A program made the position numbers and the translations under genes. Below are positions 1-12,100 of a DNA stretch of 20,147 nucleotides, one piece after another; the first letter of the stretch is position 1, and each line of letters begins with the position of its first letter. The stretch lies in assembly GCA_021029095.1 (NCBI GenBank), contig JAJOHG010000435.1:1-20147 (forward strand), read 5' to 3'. Origin of the DNA: Phellopilus nigrolimitatus. Lineage: Eukaryota; Basidiomycota; Agaricomycetes; Hymenochaetales; Hymenochaetaceae. The notes below the pieces were generated by a model. It was not told the DNA's origin. It saw only the letters and a program-made list of their open reading frames with translations, and did no database searches.

Positions 1-125
1 TTACTGACTTATGTTATCGTAGTTTGCTTTTCCCGCGCGCTCACCGGATACCCATAATGGACGCTGACTCTCGCCTTTCGTTTTTTTCTCTCTCTCTCAC
101 CTTGCTTCACACGTCTCATTTCCCT

Positions 126-299
126 TGACCTCTTTTCTTCTTTTCTTTCTTTTTCTTTCTCTTTCTCTCTCTTTCTCTTTCTTTCTCTTTCCTTTCCTTT
201 CCTTCCTTCCTTCCTTCCTTCCTTCCTTCCTTCCTTCCTTCCTTCCTTCCTTCCTTTCTTTTTCTTTCTTTCTTTCTTCCTTCTTTCTTTCTTTCTTGG
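126..299. repeat. CTTT/CCTT microsatellite
   Basis: Almost pure pyrimidine strand. It starts with CTTTCT-type units, continues as about 15 CCTT repeats (about 200-255) and ends in CTTT units. The right arm has the complementary GAAA/GGAA tract at 18265-18428 with a different unit composition, so the two copies have changed independently. Long open frames across this tract (Lys/Arg/Glu-rich or Phe/Leu/Ser-rich) are artefacts of the repeat. Confidence 0.95.
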
Positions 300-656
300 T
301 TTTTGACTGCGTTCCAGGAGAGGAAGCAGTGTTCGGTGATGTGCGATGCAATCGGAAGCACGCAACACCGCAGTACGCGCAGCCTGAGAGTGGCTTCGGC
401 GTATGTGCTCTCGTCTTTGGGGAGACCTGCGTCTCCGATCGACGCCCAGGGAAGGTGAAGGCACGCGCCTTCTCTGTACACCGGCCGGATATGCATCTTG
501 AACCGAAAGGCAAGACGCAGAAAATGCAAAATGCAAAACAAAAAGAATGAAAAAAAAAATGAAAACCCGAAAAAAAGACTTGTTTCCGTTTCACTTCCTG
601 CTTCCCTTTCCCTGATTTCTCTCTATTTTTTCTTTCCGTAATTTCATGCTAACCCA

Positions 657-674
657 GTCAGCTCAAGGGCTGAC
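657..674. repeat. 18-bp near-palindrome in the left arm
   Basis: GTCAGCTCAAGGGCTGAC can fold into an eight-pair stem with one T-G wobble and a two-base centre. The right-arm counterpart at 17885-17902 is a perfect version. Function unknown. Confidence 0.6.
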
Positions 675-1285
675 ATTGGGGGGTGCTGAAGGCATTCGAC
701 CCCCTTTCGACAACATGACCGAAGTACGGGCCAAATTAACCGAAGCTTTTTCACTTGCAGAAAAACGATTTTCTACAATTTCTCCAGGGATGGGTGCAGG
801 GATGCTGTGGAGACTCCCGCCACAGGCCCTGCACCCTTTCCCATTTTTGTGCGTTCTTTCCCATATTCTCGATTTTTCCTCAGCTCATTGTGATCGTTTT
901 ATTTTTATTTTTATGTTCATTTTTCTGTTATGGTCGCCCATATCTTTGAACATTCATTTCCCGAGTCTCAACGGTCACCCACGCCTGAATGCATTCGGAA
1001 CCCAGCCCGATTGGCGACACTCGAGATCGGCCAGACGAAATCGGGGAAGGGTCTGGTTCATTTGCGGACCGCGGAATAATTCTCAGTATCTTAGGCAAGT
1101 GCTTTCCTAGTACCCATGACGGACGGAATGCCGTACACTCATCCCCTTAACTCTTTTTTTTTTTTGAGACTCGGCGCGATGCCCTTCTGGACACAATTGA
1201 GCATTAGTGAGTTAGCTCTATCCCATCTTTGCGAACCTCCGTCAACCTAGGCACGAGTCTAGGAGATAAACAACAGGCTTGAATC

Positions 1286-1660
1286 GATGACAATCACAAC
1301 TCCGACTCCTCCCCGCAGGTCACCGATATCAACCCAGTCGGAGTTCGATTGTAAGTAGCATTGCAGTATTTTACTAATTCGGTGAATACCGTCCCGCTTT
1401 AGGCAAGTGTGGACCTACAACAACTGCGTCACCTCGTGCTCTCATCCTCGGGAAGCTCCGTGTACTCGAGTTCTTTTCACATTATCGTCGTCGACTCGCT
1501 TCTCCTCATTCAGGCTGCATCTATCTTTCATCTTGGGTCAATATTGTTCTCACAGCGCTGTGCGTATTGGACGTCTTGAACATCGACGAGTTCGAGGCTG
1601 CTGCGCAACCTGAGTACGTGACAGTAAGTTCTGTCAGTATCTGGCAGAGGAAGACCTTCT
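1286..1660 (+). pseudogene. broken gene-like segment in the left arm (possibly LRR/F-box-like)
   Basis: Short coding-looking pieces lie around an intron-like interval at 1352-1402 (GTAAGT...TTTAG). Joined in phase, the piece before it (about VTDINPVGVRL) continues as QVWTYNN and, in the right-arm copy, LRHLVL. The left copy lacks one C relative to the right copy in this motif, which breaks the frame. Further on, a different frame reads TALCVLDVLNIDEFEAAAQP with no stop, so at least one more frame shift or an unrecognised intron is needed. The leucine-rich pattern resembles agaricomycete F-box/LRR proteins, but this is only a resemblance and no F-box is seen. I treat it as decayed. Confidence 0.35.
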
Positions 1661-1856
1661 CACATCGTTTCTTCTGCGCCCCTATCTGACTGAATGAAAA
1701 GCGTCTTCGCGATGCTCCATCGACGCCCTGGATTCTTATCGGGAAGCGCCAACGGCAATAGGTGATTGTAAGGCTCAAGTGACGATGCGTTGAGTTTCAG
1801 CGAGCGTTTGTGCCGTGCATTAGTCCCAATTCCCCGGATGGCTGTGGTACCCTTCC

Positions 1857-2900
1857 GGATCGTGCAGAAATCAATCACTCCAGGGCGCGAGACGCTTCAT
1901 TGAACTGAACTTCTATGCTGTTGCGTACCAGTCTGTCAAGGAAAAAGTACTCGGAGTCGACTTCGTGCATAGGTGCATCGGCTTCACTTCTCGGCGAAGG
2001 CTATCAGGCTCGAAAATTTCCACGGGAATGTTCGTCGAACTGTGCGTCAAAAACCATCACTCCAGCTAAAGGCGAAGCATATTCTGGGATGTTCTCCCGG
2101 ATAAAGCGAAAAGCTGGAGCTCCCGGGCTCTGTGGGGCTCGTCTTGTTCTCAGAAAAGGCGAAGGGCATGCGCACTCCGATCGCTTGGAACTCGGGCAGA
2201 ACTCAATGCAGTCTATCGGCCCGCCGTTCTTCTTCTCTTGTATCCATCGACTTCTGAACCAGCCCCTATTTCAAGAAGCCTTACCACGATTAACGGACAA
2301 GTTGGTGCAAAATCGTGTTTCCTCGGGATTTCAGTGTGCCATCTGCATTTTCGCGTTGATCTGTTTCAGAGTGGTGAGTTTCGGAACAGCTGATCGTTTT
2401 CCGGTACAAAACATGACTTTTTTCATTTCATTTCAGGAAAGAACAAAAATAAATAAATAATTCGACCGTTTTTCTGTTTTTGTTCCTTTCAGGTCCGCAT
2501 TGCAAATTGCCACGGCATTTCGCTGCGCTATCAAGGGCGGAGACATGTTCGATTCCGTGGCGCGCTCCCACCTTGTGATTCGCGAGTACCCGCCGACGCT
2601 TGCCGCGAGACTCGATGCTATCAACAGGTCCGAGCACACCCTTTGGGGCCAGCTGGCTATGGGGGACCCGGCCGTCCCACCGCGGTATCAGGCGTCGCTC
2701 CTTGACCTTCCCGCTCTAGGTGATCACGGCCCAGGGGAGCGGGAGTGTGGATACTGGGTGCTTATGGATGCGCCTCTCCGGGTGATTACTCCGAGAAACA
2801 AAGGGGCTACGCGGATGCCGGGGGACGGTGGGACAGAGGTCATATGCTCTGTGATCCTCGTACGAAAGAGCAGCAGGTGAATGCGTATGGGGGGTGCCAG
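1857..2900. other. unassigned stretch just inside the left arm
   Basis: No gene could be assembled. Several medium-length frames are open on the plus strand (1915-2460 and 2500-2880). A plausible intron runs from GTGAGT at about 2374 to TTTCAG at about 2440, or to a second acceptor at about 2492. The residues after the second acceptor (SALQIATAFRC, then LVIREYPPTLAARLDAINRS) look coding in composition, but no upstream exon joins them in phase without a stop. This may be the 3' remnant of a gene cut by the repeat arm. Family not recognised. Confidence 0.3.
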
Positions 2901-3540
2901 CAGGCGGGCGCTGATGCGGCGCCGCACGGGTCGTCGCGCAAGTCAGACTCCGGGGCGGCTTATACCTCAAACCACGAACGGGAAGCCGGGGGCTTGCGCG
3001 GGGCTGGGATAACAGCGCGCTTGCCTTGCCTTGCCTTATTGCGTCGGGGCGAGACTGGCCTGGCCTGGCCCGCGCGGACGACGTGGGAAGGTGCGCGGGC
3101 GCCACCGTTCGGCTCAGCGCAGAGGCGCGGGGGCGGTCTATTGTTGATACTAATGTGACCTGGCTGCGCTGGCTCTGCGAGCACGTCCGCGGCTCGCACG
3201 CGTGCGTCTCTGGTCCTTGGTTTCCCTGATATTGATGCAGGCGCCGCTCATTGGGGGGCGTGCACCAGCGTTGGCGGACGCTGTTCTTCTTTTTCTTTTT
3301 TTCGTTATTGGCTCTGCGCTGTGTGCATGCATGTGCCAGAGCGGGGTGTCGAGCCCCCCCTCTCCTGTCTTGCCGCGTCTTCTTCTTCCGGCGCCATCTG
3401 ACCAGAGCATTCTCCGGCCCTGCGCAGAAGCGCCTACATTGCTTCGCTTCGCTTCGTCTCTGCGCCGCCGTTTTCCGTGGTGCTGTCCGGATCCACCAAT
3501 CGGTGTCGCGGTTCGTGCACCACCCACGGCACACGCTGGT

Positions 3541-3562
3541 ATGTACACGTACACGTACACGT
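3541..3562. repeat. GTACAC tandem repeat
   Basis: About three and a half copies of a six-base GTACAC unit. One of several microsatellite-like tracts in the upstream region. Confidence 0.8.
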
Positions 3563-4188
3563 AGACTGGCTGCACCGGCACAATACAGTCGCGATAGAGG
3601 CTGTCCTCCGGCGGCGGTCTCCTTCCTTCCTTCCTGGGTCTTCTGGCGGCTGGAGTTTGTCTGTGCCGTCCGGTGCATGTGCGCCTTTCGTCTGCTGATT
3701 GGAGCGACGGTGGAGCCGCCGCGCGCCGCGTGTAGAGGCCTAGCAGCTGCGACTGCGACTCGGCGGCGGACGTGGTGGGCGACCTCCGCGTCGGCGCGCG
3801 TGCGCGCCGATGCTCTGATTATTTCTGCGTCAGCTGTATGCGCTTATCGAGGCACCTCTCCTGAGACGCGTCCATATTCTCTTTTGCTCTGTCTGTTACT
3901 GCACGGTGTGGCTGTCGTTCGGGCCCGATCGCGATCTCGCCGCGCGCCCGCGCCCGATGCGGGCTGCTCGAGTCCGGAAGCGTGTGCTACGAACGAAGCG
4001 CGGCGCGATCAATCTTAATATTTAATCGCTGCTAGGCCCGGGACGGCGCGCGGGGCTAGCCCGATTTGTTTTGGTGGCGCGTGGCCCATCTGTGGGCCGC
4101 TTCGACGGCGGGATGCCTGTGGAGCACGTGCGCTTCTGGCTGGGATGAGCGGGGGGGACGGGAGAGATATCTCGATGACGTCTGGCTG

Positions 4189-4212
4189 TATGTATGTATG
4201 TATGTATGTACC
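4189..4212. repeat. TGTA tetranucleotide repeat
   Basis: About six copies of TGTA in the region upstream of the kinase gene. No associated gene. Confidence 0.85.
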
Positions 4213-5205
4213 CGTTATGCCGCTTACGGCGTCCTCTGATCTCGGGCCCCTTCTCTTCTTCTTCTTCACGTTCTTGTCTTGTCTCCTGTTTTTGACAGAT
4301 GTAGATTTAGGAATGAGATCTGGTTATTGGCGCTGACAGATGTCGAGGAAAGGCTGTGCGGTCTGCTGGCTGGGTGGCTCGATGGGATCTCATGACGAGA
4401 TTGCGCTCTGGCGAGTGCGACTAAGACTAAGACTAAGGCGCCGCTGTTCGGCTCTGTGTCTGGCGAGTCTAAATCTTGGGCGCGGGGCGACTCCGACCGG
4501 GCTCGGGGCTCCGGACTGCGCTGGGCCGGAGTGAATTGATGGGCCGGTGCCGCTGGCTGGCTGGAGGCTGCTTCTTTGGGACGGCTGGGGGGAGCGCCAG
4601 CGCACGAGTCTTGACTGTTAGGCTCGCAGGGAGAAGGAATGATGGAATGTGGATTATGGGAAAAAAATGTGATTCTGTAGTACTGTGGTTCTGTAATTAG
4701 GACCTGTTTGACGTTGCGCTGCTCGCGCGGTGGCTCGCTTGGGTTCTGTAATACGTTGTGTGTTGGAAAACAGAGTTTTATTTTAGAATGGAAGCGGGTG
4801 TGAGTTGTCGTGGGCGGATCGTCTGTTCTTTTTTACGGAATGGGGAAGAGTGCGGTTACGGTTGAGGAGATGTGGATTCTGCAGGGATTGTGCTGGATAT
4901 GTATATCGAATAGCGAAAGCAGCGTAATTTCACGGAATGGAGAAGCGGATTCTGAGTTGAAACAGTGAACATTGAACAGTGAACTGAAACTGCGCGCGGA
5001 GTCGCTGCGCTTTTCTCAATGCTAAGGGCGCGCGAATAGACCGCCGTTGACACGATGAAGGACCTGAATAGTAGGTTTGAGCAGAATACTGTATGTTTGG
5101 GGAAGACGAGACCTCCGCAGTGATACGGCAGAAGCAGGCTCTGGAGATTGAACGCGGGCAGAAGGACGCGCGGTGGATAATTGAATGCCAAGCGGGGACG
5201 TGAAT

Positions 5206-5226
5206 AGACGTAGACGTAGACGTATG
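5206..5226. repeat. GTAGAC tandem repeat
   Basis: About three copies of a GTAGAC unit. It resembles the GTACAC tract 1.7 kb further upstream. Confidence 0.75.
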
Positions 5227-6068
5227 TAGTGGGCGCGGTGGGCGCTCTGGGGGCCCAGGCCCGTAGGCCGGGCTGGCGCACGTGTGCGGGGACGGCAGCG
5301 GCAGAAGACAGGACTCGAGAGAGAGATTGCAGAATGGAGCGGATGGAGTGACGAGGGACGTGTTACGTGGCACCTCGGCGAAGCGCGCGGTGCGATAGAG
5401 CGTGTGTGTGTTTAAGTGTGCGTGTGTGCCAGGGAATGAGATTGAGTATGAGTCAGAAAGTAAGGGATGGCGGCAGGGCGGCGTTGCTTCGATCACCGGT
5501 ATGTCGGCGGCGACGGCACAGCGGTGCAGCGGTGCAGCGGTGCTCGCTTACACGTCGTGTCGAAGGGAGGACCGAATGCGAGGCACCTTTGCACCTTGCT
5601 GTGTCAGAAGAGAAGCACTTGCCCTGAGCCGCGTGAAATCAGTTCCGCACTAGATAGCGTTGACGGGTGTCGGCGGGGCGGGGCGGGGCGGAGTGGAGAT
5701 GCGGAGGAGCGGAGGAGCGTAGGCCGTGCGGCGTCGGGATTGGGATCGCGATCGGGATCGGGGTTGTGATGGACGGCGGACGGCGCGCGGTGACCGTGAT
5801 GGTATCTGACCGACTGAGGTCATTGCCTTTGCCATCACCGCCTCGCCTGCTCCACCTCGCGTCGCTGTCCTCGCCTCTGCTCTTGCTCCTGCTACTCAAG
5901 CTCGTCGGCCAGCACCCGCGTCGAGCACAACCCTCCTCGACGCCGCCGTGCCCGCCGTGCCCCGCCGTCGAGCATACTTAGAAACTCGACTTGCCCTGCC
6001 TCGCGTTCGTTCAGATATCACCTCCCTTCCCTTCTCTTCTCTCTCTCTCTTTCCCTCTTCTTTTCTGC

Positions 6069-6086
6069 ATGCATGCTGCCCCTTAG
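6069..6086 (+). promoter_or_regulatory. possible short upstream ORF before the kinase start
   Basis: An ATG at 6069 opens a five-codon frame (MHAAP, then TAG). A second ATG at 6073, in another frame, stays open past the main start to 6390. If transcription starts upstream of 6069, both would precede the main ATG at 6149 and could lower translation of the kinase. If it starts in the tract just after them, they are irrelevant. Confidence 0.3.
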
Positions 6087-6148
6087 CAGTCCCAGTCCCC
6101 CTTCCAGTCCCACTTCCAGTCCCTCTTCCCTCCTACGTCAGCACGCCC

Positions 6149-9100
6149 ATGTCTTCCGCCCTCTCCCTATCGCGCTTCCACTCCTCCGCCTCTCCCGGCG
6201 CTGGCCCGAGCGCCCCGCCCGCCCCCGCCCCGCCGCCAGCACACACCTCCTTCACCCGCCTCCGCCACTCCCTCCAGCACACCATCCGCAGCGCCGCAGC
6301 CGCCGGCCCCGCCCTCCGCCCCAAACACGAACAGCAGCAGCAGGGGCAGCAGCCCATGCCCGCGCGCACCCACGCCGTCCTGCGCCATAAGCCCTCCGCG
6401 AGCGACACCGGCCCCGCGCCCGCGCCCGCCGTGGTTGAGGACGAGACGGTAAAGAAGGGCAGGCAGCGCGTCTCCGTCGACTTCGTCCTCGCCGCGGGCC
6501 GCGCGGGCCCCAGGGACCGCGAGCGTGAGCGCGAGCGCGAGAGGGAAAGGGAGAAGGAGCGCGAGCGCGAGCGCGCCGCGCGCGAGACGAGCAAGGAGCG
6601 TCCGCGCGGCTTCGGCAGCAGGGTCGGCGGCCTCCGCAGGCTCGCGAGCCGCGAGACCGCGCGCGCGCACGAGCACGCGCAGGAGGCGGCCGCGCCCAGC
6701 GCGCGCAACGACGGCAGCACGCAGCGCAGCGCGAGCCCGCCGCCCCCGCGCACGACGCGCACGCGCACCAAGTCGGCGTGGTCTTTCCTCGCCCCGTCCC
6801 TCTCCCACGCTACGTCGTCGTCCACCACCTCTTCCCCCGCCCCCGCCCCCGCCCTCGCCGACCTCTCGCAGGCCTCCTCCGCCGCCGCCGCGCCTGCCAG
6901 CATCTCCGCGCCTGCGGCGGCCCCGGCCCGCGCGCAGCCAGCACCAGCACCAGCAGCGCCCGTGCGCCGCACGAGCACGTCCGCGCAGCGCGTGCGCACG
7001 CGAGAGCGCGAGCACAGCGCGTCGCGCGAGCGCCCGCCTGCCCCTGCCCCTGCGCTGGCGCCGGCACCAGCGCCCCCGCCCCCGCGCTCGGCCTCGCGCG
7101 CGAAACTCACCTCGCCCTCGACGCCCTCGCTCGCCGCGGCCTCGCCGGCAGCAGCAGCAGCGTCGCCGTCGCCGCCTACGCCGCCGCAGCGCACGCGCAC
7201 GCGCCCAAAGCCGCTGCAGTTCCCTGCCTCCGCCTCCACCTCCACCTCCGCCGCAAACGCAAACGCATCGCCCCCCTCCCCCTCCACGCCCACAACCCGC
7301 GGCGCGCCGCCCTCGCCCACCACCCCGACCTCGCCCTCCGCGCCGCCGCAGAACAGCCGCACCGCGTCGCCCGCGCCCCTGAAACCATCGGCAACGACAG
7401 CAGCATCGCGCTCGCAGCCAAGCGCCAACGGCAACGCCGCCGGCGGAGGCCCGGTGCTGCAGTCCCGCCCGCCGCTCAGCCCCAGCGCGAACGCGAACTC
7501 GCGCCTCCGCGTGCGCCTCGCCGGCACAGGCAGCGCGGGGCACCTCCCTCTCCCTCTCCCGCCCTCCCCTTCTCCTTCTCAAGATGCGTCCGCGTCCGCT
7601 TCGTCTCCGAGCTCCAGCGGCGGCGGCGCGCCAGACAGGCCCGAGCGCTCCGAGCGGCGCCGCCCGTCGGGCGGCAGCGCAAACACGAATACAAATACGG
7701 GCGCGTCGGGACGCACCACACCCACCGCACAGGGGCGCACCACGCCGACGGCCGCCGCCTCCGCGCCCAGCACGCCGTCCCACGCTGCGCCGACGAGCAG
7801 CTCGCGCGCGCGCGAGCGCGAGCGGGAGAGAGAAAGAGACAAGGCTGGCTCGCCGTCGCCCCTGGGCACCCGCGCCCGCGCGAGCGCGAGCGCGTCCTCC
7901 CTCGCGCTCGCCCGCGCCGAGTCGCCCACGCAGACCCGCGCGTCCCCCGCGCGCCGCACGACGTCGCCCTCGCCGGCGCGCGGCCCGTCGCGCGCGGGGG
8001 CCGCCTCGCCGCTCAACCTTGGCCTCGGGCTCGGGCTCGGCCCGCCGCCGCCCCCGCCGGGCTACCGCGACACCGTGCGCCACGCGTCCTCGCTCCTCCT
8101 GCGCGAGCTGTCTCCGCCGCGCCCGCGGCCGACTTCGCCTGTGTCTCCTGCATTCCCGGCGTCGGCGGCGGCGGCAGCGGCCAACGCGCCCGCGGCGCTG
8201 CCCGCGGAGGTGTGGGACGAGTGCGAGCAGCGCCTGCGCCTGCTGGCGCGCGCGGAGCGCACGCGCGTGGGCGGCCCCGGGCCGTATGGCGGGGGCGGCC
8301 TCACGAGCCTCAGCAATGCGAGCGTGAACAACTTGGGTGGGACGGGTGCGTCGGGCGAGGAGCGCGAGCGGCGCATGTTCGCAGACGCGGTGCGGGATGG
8401 ATACGTCCTCTGCCAGTGCGTTCTCTCTCTCTCTTTTCTTTCCTCCTCTCGTGCATCCAGCTAAGACAAACCAATTCGCAGGCTCGTGAACAAGCTGCGC
8501 CCGGGCACGATCGCGCGCGCGGACCCGCACGAGGACGGCTTCCGCTCGTCCGCGAACGCGACCAAGTTCCTCGCGGCCGCCGCGGGCGCGTTCGGCGTGC
8601 CCGCGGGCGAGCTCTTCCAGCGCGACGACCTGCTGCGCTGCACGCCCGACGCGCTCTTCCGCGTCGCGCGCACCGTCGTCGCGCTCGTCGCGCGCGCGGG
8701 CGAGGACGCCGCCGCGGAGCGCGTCGCGCGCAAGGTGCTGCTCGGGCAGGGCGGCGCCGCGCGGCGCGAGGCGGAGAAGGGGAAGGATAAGGACAAGGAC
8801 AAGGACAAGGACAAGAGGGGTGCTGCGGCCGTTGCTACGACGAACAGCCCGTACGGCACGCGCGGGAAGGCCGCGTCTGCGTCGACGCCGAACCTGTCGA
8901 CGCCCGCTGCGAAGAAGCGCTGGAGCCCGCCGGGCCCCGCGCTCCCGACGGTGCGCTCGGACAGCCCGGCGGAGGACGCCGTGTCGAAGTCTGGCTCCGG
9001 GTCCGGGTCTGGGTCAGGGGCGGGGTCGAGGACGGCGGGCGGGCACGACCTGTCCGCGTCGGCCTCCTCTGGGAAGACGGCGACGGCGCAGGCAGCGAAG

Positions 9101-12100
9101 CCCGGCTCGCCGCTGAAGAGCACGGCGGCGCGGCTCGCGGACGAGTCGGCGCTCGCGACGGACTCGGAGGACTCGGACGCGCACGAGGCGCGGCGCGGCC
9201 GGGGCGGCGCGCCAGAGGAGAAGCCGCCCGCGGCGTCTGCGTCTGCGCGGGCGCCGGCGCCTGTGCCCATCCGCGTGTCGAGCTCGAGCGAGGCGACACA
9301 CACGACGGCGCAGTCGTCGCTGCTCGCTGCGAGCCGGGGCGGCGCCGTCGGGGAGCCCGGGGACCGCGCGTCTGCGAACTTCAACACGGTGCGGACGGCG
9401 ACGACCGTCGCGACGTCGGTCGCGCCGTCGGACCTGCAATCTCTGTACTACCGCGCGGACGCGAGCTCGGGCGCGCCGTCGACGTCGGAGGCGAGCCACT
9501 GGGACGAGCTGTCGTCGGGCAGCCAGCACTCGGGGTACATGCACAGCGGGGGCGCGCTCAAGAAGCCGCCCGTGCTGCGCGACCGCCGCCCGAGCGAGGC
9601 GGCCGTCATCGACCTCTCGCGCGTCGCGGAGGAGGGCGAGGACGACGCGGACGCGCGCCGCCGCCCGCAGGCGATCCAGCTCGGGAAGGGCAAGTGGCCG
9701 GACGACTTCGTCTCCGCGTTCGCGGCGCCCTCGCCCCCGCGCCCCATCGCGCTCCACCGCGCGGAGACGGAGCGCCGCCTGTCTGCGAGCCCACCCACGG
9801 CGGCGGCGGCGGCGGCGGCGGCGCCCCCGCGCAAGCTCGCGTACGTCGGCGCGGCGGCGCCCGCGAGCGCGAGCGCGGAGTCGCTCGCGCAGCTCGCGCC
9901 GCGCCGCCCGCTGCAGCGCCCGCGCCACAGCCTTGACGCGCCCGCGCTGCTCCCGAAGGAGCCGCCCGCACTGCGCCTCGCGCGCGAGCAGAGCCCCGGC
10001 GCGGAGGGCGGCGCCGGCGGCCCGCGCGTCGTGCTTCGCCGGAATAGCTCGTCGAACCGGCACGGCGTGTACATCCCGCGCAGCAGCAGCGGGTCCCCGC
10101 CGAGCCCGGCGGCAGAGGCGGCGGCGGGCGTGCCGTTCCCGCGTGCGGTGTCCGCGTCGGGCGAGCCGGAGGCAGCGCGCGGCGCGCTCGCGGCGTCCGC
10201 GCCGGCGGCGCAGCCGAGCCGGCTCGCGCGCGGGCGCTTCCAGTCCGAGGTCGACGCGGGCACGCGCCGGCGGCCGCGGCCGAACTCGTACGACGAGCTC
10301 GGCGCGAAGCCGAACCGCTCGCGGATCGAGAGCATGGTGAGCCTCGGCGGGGCGTCGTCGAGCAACTTCAGCGCGAGCGACATCCGCAGCTCGATGGACG
10401 GGAGCGCGGTCAGGAAGACGTTGATTATCCGGGACGAGGGGAAGCCGGGCACGCATTTCGTGAGTACCTCTTTTTGTTTCTGGGCTGGGCGTGTTTCACC
10501 ATCGCTAGCGTGTGTGTGTGTGTGTTCTGGGGCTGATCGGGTTTGGTGTGCGTTTTAGCAACTTGGCAATTGTATTGGACGCGGACAGTTTGGGTCCGTG
10601 TACCGCGCGCTAAACCTCAATACGGGCCAGATGGTCGCGGTGAAGCGAATTCGCCTGGAGGGGCTCTCCGAGGACGACGTGAAGCAGCTCATGCGGGAGG
10701 TGGATGTGGTCAAGAGCCTCTCGCACCCCAGCATCGTCAAATATGAGGGCATGTCCAGGGATAGTGACACCCTGAACATCGTCCTTGAGTGCGTTCGGCT
10801 CTACGTTTACGCAGTGCTCATTTCTCATGTACAATAACGTTTCATTTCCAGGTATGCAGAGAACGGCTCGCTGGGGCAGACCCTGAAGGCGTTCGGAAAG
10901 CTCAACGAGAAGCTCGTCGCGACATATGTGATCAAGATCCTGGAGGGCTTGGACTACCTGCACCGCAACGACGTCGTGCACTGCGACCTGAAGGCGGCGA
11001 ACATCCTGACGACGAAGAACGGGAACGTCAAGCTGTCCGATTTCGGCGTGTCGCTCAACCTGCGCAAGGTCGGCCGGGACCACAAGTCCGATGTGACGGG
11101 CACGCCGAACTGGAGTAAGCCCGTTTTCTTGCGCGTGCGCGTTTGGAGCCGGGGGGCATGCTAACTGTTCTGGAATTAGTGGCGCCTGAGGTGATCGAGC
11201 TCAAGGGTGCGTCCCGCGCGTCCGACATCTGGTCGCTGGGGTGCACCGTCATCGAGCTGCTGACGGGCCGGCCTCCGTACGCCGACATCCAGAACGGCAT
11301 GTCGGGTAAGCACGTCTCGCCTCCTCGCCGCCGCGCCGTCCCGGGTTGCTAGACTAACGCGCGCGGCACAGTGATGTACCGCATCGTGGACGACCCCATG
11401 CCGCCGATCCCGGACGAGTGGTCGCCGCTGCTGAAGGACTTCCTCAAGCTGTGCTTCCAGCGCGACCCGGCAGACAGGCCGAGCGCGGAGGCGCTCTGCG
11501 AGCACGACTGGCTGAAGGAGCACTGCGAGATCCACAGGGTGCTGCGCCCGAAGGATAGCCTGCCCTTCCTCCGGCGCGTCAGCACGGACCTGCAGAAGGC
11601 CGACGTGGTGCGCTTCCTGGGTGTCGACGTGTCGCGCTCCGACTCGCGGACGTCCGACCGGCCCCGCCGCTCGGAGGACAGGTCGCCGTCGCCGGCCGCC
11701 TTGGGCCGCCCTGGGTCGCCGCCCAAGAAACGGCTGTCGACGGGGCCGACGACGCCGAAAAGCCCGGACAGCGATGCGTCCGGGTCCATTGTCCGCGAGC
11801 ACTCGTTCGTCAAGACGTCGTTCGGAAAGCGTGAGTCGGCGCTTCTCCCAGTATTTATATCGTGCCTTCTGACGCGTTTCCCCCAGCCCTCCTCTGCCGG
11901 GTGTGCATGCAGTCGGTCAAGAAGCACGCCGTCGTGTGCGAGGAGTGCACGCTAATCGCCCATTCCCGCTGTGCGCCGAACGCACCGCCCACGTGCGGGC
12001 TGCGTGCCCAGCTGCTCCAATACGCGAACTACTCCCCTACCCCTGATTCGCCCAACGCCCTGGACATCTTCAAGCAGTTCACGCCCTCGAGCAGCCCGGT

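Larger units (their letters stand above)
1..1856 (+). repeat. left arm of a long inverted repeat
   Basis: The reverse complement of this stretch is found at 16733-18555. The first 20 bases match the complement of 18536-18555, and the match can be followed by eye, with scattered substitutions and small indels, to about 1856, where the two copies stop resembling each other. The largest differences lie in the microsatellite. The arm contains a polypyrimidine microsatellite, an 18-bp near-palindrome and a broken gene-like segment. No transposase, reverse transcriptase or TG..CA terminus is seen. The outer limit is unknown because the match runs to the first base of the window. It could be one member of a dispersed repeat family or a segmental inverted duplication. 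Confidence 0.9.
2901..6148 (+). promoter_or_regulatory. long upstream region of the kinase gene
   Basis: About 3.2 kb without a supportable gene: open frames on both strands are short, overlap each other and lack a coherent splice pattern. It holds several short tandem motifs (about 3018-3040, 3440-3455, 3541-3562, 4189-4212, 4421-4437, 4960-4990, 5206-5224), a run of GGGGCGGGGC-type boxes near 5675-5690, and a strongly CT-rich stretch at about 6020-6065 directly upstream of the start codon. CT-rich blocks are common near transcription starts of filamentous fungal genes, so the core promoter and leader probably lie at its 3' end. The transcription start cannot be fixed from sequence. Confidence 0.45.

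Noticed and set aside
9..594. Lys/Arg/Glu-rich frames through the microsatellites of both arms
   Set aside because: Simple-repeat translations; residues before and after show no consistent coding signal.
2716..4018. Frames of 255-320 codons in the upstream region on either strand
   Set aside because: They overlap one another on both strands, show no recognisable motif, and cross microsatellite tracts.
5948..6148. Extension of the kinase N-terminus to 5948
   Set aside because: The frame opens on GTG, contains no ATG before 6149, and lies in CT-rich leader-like sequence.
6133..8530. Long minus-strand frames (464 and 787 codons) opposite exon 1 of the kinase gene
   Set aside because: Arg/Ala/Gly-rich composition, no domain and no splice context. 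They are antisense shadows of a very GC-rich coding exon.
9014..10456. Minus-strand frames of 480 and 334 codons opposite exon 2
   Set aside because: Same cause: high GC3 on the coding strand suppresses stops on the other strand.
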